Origin: 73-13 sp035555435
GTDB lineage: Bacteria; Actinomycetota; Actinomycetes; Actinomycetales; Microbacteriaceae
DNA: 7,041 nucleotides
Direction of reading: 5' to 3'
NCBI GenBank assembly: GCA_035555435.1
Contig: DATMGN010000040.1
Location: forward strand, 1-7,041
Shown here: positions 4,924 to 7,041 of the stretch, one piece after another
Numbering within the stretch: position 1 is the stretch's first letter
Layout of the letters: each line of letters starts with the position of its first letter
Position numbers and translations under genes: made by a program
Notes under the pieces: model-generated
Told to the model about the DNA's origin: nothing
Databases searched by the model: none
The model's input: the letters and a program-made list of their open reading frames with translations, nothing else

Positions 4924-5121
4924 ATGAGCGACACGACGAACACCCAGCGCACCCAGCCCGGCCCCGCCGAGGAGGCGGACGGCGCGGGCCTGACGGAGCA
5001 GGCGACCGACCCGGACCTCACCGCGACGGCGACGCCGGACGGCGAGCTCGACGAGGCGGGCGAGGACGAGCAGGTCGAGGGGGGTCTCGTCGACCGGGCG
5101 CTCGAGGAGCCGACGGACTGA
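4924..5121 (+). CDS. Small acidic, probably disordered protein
   Basis: This 65-residue protein contains 19 Asp/Glu, only two Arg and no Lys. It has many Gly, Thr, Pro and Ala and almost no large hydrophobic residues, so it is probably unfolded on its own. There is no signal peptide, membrane segment or recognisable motif, and no function can be given. Reality as a gene is supported by the TAGCGT element placed for a leaderless start and by a clear coding reading with an abrupt change to no coding signal after the stop. There is no proper Shine-Dalgarno, since GGGG ends one base before the ATG. Its 3' end faces the minus-strand gene ending at 5152, with only 30 bases between. I have an impression that similar short acidic proteins occur in Microbacteriaceae, but did not check this. 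Confidence 0.65.
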   Translation: MSDTTNTQRTQPGPAEEADGAGLTEQATDPDLTATATPDGELDEAGEDEQVEGGLVDRALEEPTD

Positions 5122-5151
5122 TCGCGCTGCTCGCGCGCCCCTGACCGAGTC

Positions 5152-5529
5152 TCAGCCGAGCGCGACGAGCAGGGCGAGGACCGCGAGGCAGAGCGCGATC
5201 GGCGTCATGGCGTTGCGCTCGGACTTGGAGCGCGAGATCGCGTTCATGAGCACGCCGGCCACGAGCAGGCCGAAGACGACCCACATCGCGACGACCGTGA
5301 AGCCGGCCGGATACCAGGCGATCACCGAGGCCCGGTCGAGCGCGATCGAGCCGATGAGCGCGTAGACGACCGCGGCGACGACGGAGCCAATCCGGTAGCC
5401 GGCGGGCAGGACGCCGTCGTGCTGACCGCCCCAGGCGAATCGGCCCCAGGGCGCGCCGAGCGCGAGCGCCAGCTGGAAGAGGACCAGGCATCCGAGCAGG
5501 ACGACGAACGCGATGGCGGCGGCAATCAT
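5152..5529 (-). CDS. Four-helix integral membrane protein, function unknown
   Basis: This 125-residue minus-strand protein runs from ATG at 5529 to TGA at 5152. Four hydrophobic segments appear at about residues 2-24, 46-64, 74-95 and 108-124. The loop after helix 1 reads GAPWGRFAWGGQH (25-37), and a basic loop, MNAISRSKSERNAMTP (95-110), precedes helix 4. I recall both motifs together in a conserved but uncharacterised membrane protein family common in Microbacteriaceae and other actinobacteria. No enzymatic or transport signature is visible. It has no Shine-Dalgarno, but a TAGGCT element lies 6 bases before the ATG, so the mRNA is probably leaderless. It is transcribed divergently from the lipoprotein hydrolase gene, with 99 bases between the two starts. 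Confidence 0.88.
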   Translation of the reverse strand: MIAAAIAFVVLLGCLVLFQLALALGAPWGRFAWGGQHDGVLPAGYRIGSVVAAVVYALIGSIALDRASVIAWYPAGFTVVAMWVVFGLLVAGVLMNAISRSKSERNAMTPIALCLAVLALLVALG

Positions 5530-5535
5530 GGCCGG

Positions 5536-5541
5536 AGCCTA
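5536..5541 (-). promoter_or_regulatory. -10 element of a leaderless transcript (minus strand)
   Basis: On the minus strand this reads TAGGCT, identical to the -10 element before the membrane protein at 633. It ends 6 bases before the ATG at 5529, the same geometry as at 4912-4924, so transcription should start on the A of the start codon. No -35 match is seen at 16-20 bases upstream. Confidence 0.5.
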
Positions 5542-5583
5542 TCGGTGGTGGCTAGCGCGAGGTGACGAGGCGCGGCGGGGGCG

Positions 5584-5610
5584 TTCGATAGGTTCGATGG
5601 ACGAATTTCG
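5584..5610 (+). promoter_or_regulatory. -10 element and TTCG/CGAA repeats before the lipoprotein hydrolase
   Basis: TAGGTT (5589-5594) is a TAnnnT -10 element that would start transcription near 5601, giving a leader of about 28 bases. Around it, TTCGAT occurs at 5584-5589 and 5593-5598, and CGAATTTCG (5602-5610) is a near-palindrome, so half-sites begin every 9 bases at 5584, 5593 and 5602. This could be an operator over the promoter. A GTGACG (5562-5567) resembles a -35 but is 21 bases away, too far for a standard promoter. Confidence 0.35.
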
Positions 5611-5628
5611 AGCAGATGGGGGACTCGC

Positions 5629-7032
5629 GTGTCGACGATGACGAGATTCGGACTGGTCGCGATCGGGCTGGTCGCGGCGCTCGCGGGGTGTGCGGCACCC
5701 GCCCCCGCGGTGCCGACCGAGGCGGTGCCCGCGCAGGACGCGGTCGCCGCGGCCGCGGTGGAGCACCTCGGCGCCTACGAGTGCGAGATGCCGGAGATCG
5801 CGGAGGTCGACATGCTCTGCGGGCACCTCACCGTGCCGCTGGATCCCGCCGACCCGGCGGGCGCGCAGATCGAGCTTGCGGTGACGCTGAGCACGCCCGC
5901 CGCGCCGCGGGGGCTCATGGTGCTGCTCGGCGGCGGTCCGGGCGGGAGCGCGATCTGGCTCGTCCCGCAGGTCGCGGGCCTGCTGCCGGAGATCGGCGGC
6001 GAGTATCAGCTCGTCGCGTTCGACCAGCGGGGGACCGGCGCGACGGCGCTGGACTGCCCGGAGGTGCAGGCGCAGACCGGTTCGAGCGACATCCGCCCGG
6101 CGAGCCAGGACGCGGTCGCCGAGTGCGCGGAGCTCATCGCCGACTGGCGCCCGCACCTCGCGTCGAGCGACGTCGTCGCGGACCTCGAGGCGCTGCGCCA
6201 AGCGCTCGGCGCGCCGACGTGGGTGCTCAACGGCACGAGCTACGGCACGCTCACCGCGATGCGCTACGCGATGGCGCACCCCGAGGCGGTCGCGGGCCTC
6301 GTGCTCGACTCAGCCCTGCCGCCGGAGGGCGCGGAGCCGCTCTTCCTGGCGTCGATGCACGCCCTACCGGCGGCGCTCGAGCGCGCGTGCGCGGTGACCG
6401 GCTGCGCGAGCGATCCCGTCGAGGACCTCGCGGCCGTCATCGCCGCCGGCTACGACGAGCTCGCGCTCTTCGACGCCATCGTCAGCACGTCGATCATCCA
6501 ACCGACCTTCCCCGGCGTCCCCGAGGCGCTCGCGGCGGCCCGCGCGGGGGACCCGAGCGCGCTCGACGAGCTCGTCGCGACCACGCAGCAGGCGTCGGAG
6601 TCGCCGCTGTGGATGTTCAGCGCCGCCACCCACATCGCGACGATGTGCCTGGACACCCCCATGCCGTGGGGCGCGGACGTCACGGATCCGGCGGAGCGCA
6701 GGGTCGCGCTCGACGCCGCCGTCGCGGCCCTCGCGCCGGAGGACACGTGGCCGTTCACGACGTCGGTCGCGGCCCGCGTCGCCACCGGGACGGCGTGCGA
6801 GGTGTGGCCCGAGTCGCTCCAGCTGCCGACCGGCCTGCTGCCCGACGTGCCCGTCCTGCTGCTCGCGGGGGAGCAGGACCTGTCCACGCCGGCCGCGGAC
6901 GCGGCCGTGCTCGCGGAGCGCTTCCCGCGCGGTGAACTCGTCGTCGTCGAGATGGCCGGGCACGGCGTCCAGGCGACCCCGACGGGGCGCGAGGCGCTCG
7001 CGGACTTCCTCGCCGGCGTTCTGACGGAGTGA
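5629..7032 (+). CDS. Lipoprotein alpha/beta hydrolase, tripeptidyl aminopeptidase type
   Basis: This 467-residue protein is an exported hydrolase of the proline iminopeptidase / tripeptidyl aminopeptidase group (MEROPS S33), which cleaves short peptides from the N-terminus. The signal peptide (1-20) ends in the lipobox LAGC with Cys21, so the mature protein should be lipid-anchored on the outer face of the membrane; an Ala/Pro-rich linker (22-40) follows. The domain shows GGGPGGS (101-107) for the oxyanion hole, FDQRGTG (131-137), the nucleophile elbow GTSYG with S204, then D417 in GEQDLSTP and H445 in AGHG, so the triad is complete. Length is normal for the group. The GTG start at 5629 is preferred because TGGGGGA lies just upstream; ATG 5638 would put that site too far away. 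Paired cysteines in the domain (52, 64, 143, 165, 254, 259, 340, 390) fit an extracytoplasmic protein. The exact substrate is uncertain. Confidence 0.93.
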   Translation: MSTMTRFGLVAIGLVAALAGCAAPAPAVPTEAVPAQDAVAAAAVEHLGAYECEMPEIAEVDMLCGHLTVPLDPADPAGAQIELAVTLSTPAAPRGLMVLLGGGPGGSAIWLVPQVAGLLPEIGGEYQLVAFDQRGTGATALDCPEVQAQTGSSDIRPASQDAVAECAELIADWRPHLASSDVVADLEALRQALGAPTWVLNGTSYGTLTAMRYAMAHPEAVAGLVLDSALPPEGAEPLFLASMHALPAALERACAVTGCASDPVEDLAAVIAAGYDELALFDAIVSTSIIQPTFPGVPEALAAARAGDPSALDELVATTQQASESPLWMFSAATHIATMCLDTPMPWGADVTDPAERRVALDAAVAALAPEDTWPFTTSVAARVATGTACEVWPESLQLPTGLLPDVPVLLLAGEQDLSTPAADAAVLAERFPRGELVVVEMAGHGVQATPTGREALADFLAGVLTE

Positions 7033-7041
7033 ATCTGACCT

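Noticed and set aside
5122..5151. Possible terminator between the convergent genes
   Set aside because: Only a 4-bp GCGC pairing with no T-run on either strand; not enough to call.

Overview
The window is very GC-rich, with G or C at nearly every third codon position, GTG starts and TAGnnT-type -10 elements. This points to an actinobacterium, most likely Micrococcales/Microbacteriaceae. The family assignment rests on remembered resemblance of the small membrane proteins and was not searched.

Layout, left to right. (1) Positions 1-234 on the minus strand hold the N-terminal end of a type B carboxylesterase that runs off the left edge. (2) A 99-bp divergent intergenic region follows, carrying a perfect 12-bp palindrome that overlaps the likely esterase promoter. 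(3) At 334-593 there is a well-initiated plus-strand gene whose coding signal changes frame twice, so it is probably a small broken gene of unknown function. (4) At 633-1001 lies a four-helix small membrane protein with its own promoter and Shine-Dalgarno. (5) From 1157 to 4861 a tightly packed operon encodes a Dps ferritin-like protein, an acyl-CoA-dehydrogenase-like flavoprotein, a fused PIG-L deacetylase / NodS-like methyltransferase, and a family 2 glycosyltransferase. Successive genes overlap by 4, 7 and 1 bases, and the best promoter in the window (TTGTCA-17-TAGCGT) lies upstream of dps. (6) At 4924-5121 is a small, very acidic, lysine-free protein that looks leaderless. (7) At 5152-5529 on the minus strand is another four-helix membrane protein, also apparently leaderless. 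(8) At 5629-7032 is a lipoprotein alpha/beta hydrolase of the tripeptidyl aminopeptidase / proline iminopeptidase type.

The most interesting part is the ACAD-like / PIG-L-methyltransferase / glycosyltransferase set. Its activities suggest glycosyl transfer, de-N-acetylation and methylation of a small molecule or lipid, with an acyl-CoA-dehydrogenase-fold enzyme alongside. The chemistry recalls Nod-factor assembly (NodC/NodB/NodS) or the first steps of mycothiol synthesis (MshA/MshB). The product is not known from the sequence. Translational coupling to dps suggests expression under oxidative or starvation stress, which is inference.

No tRNA, rRNA, CRISPR array, insertion sequence or attachment site was seen.
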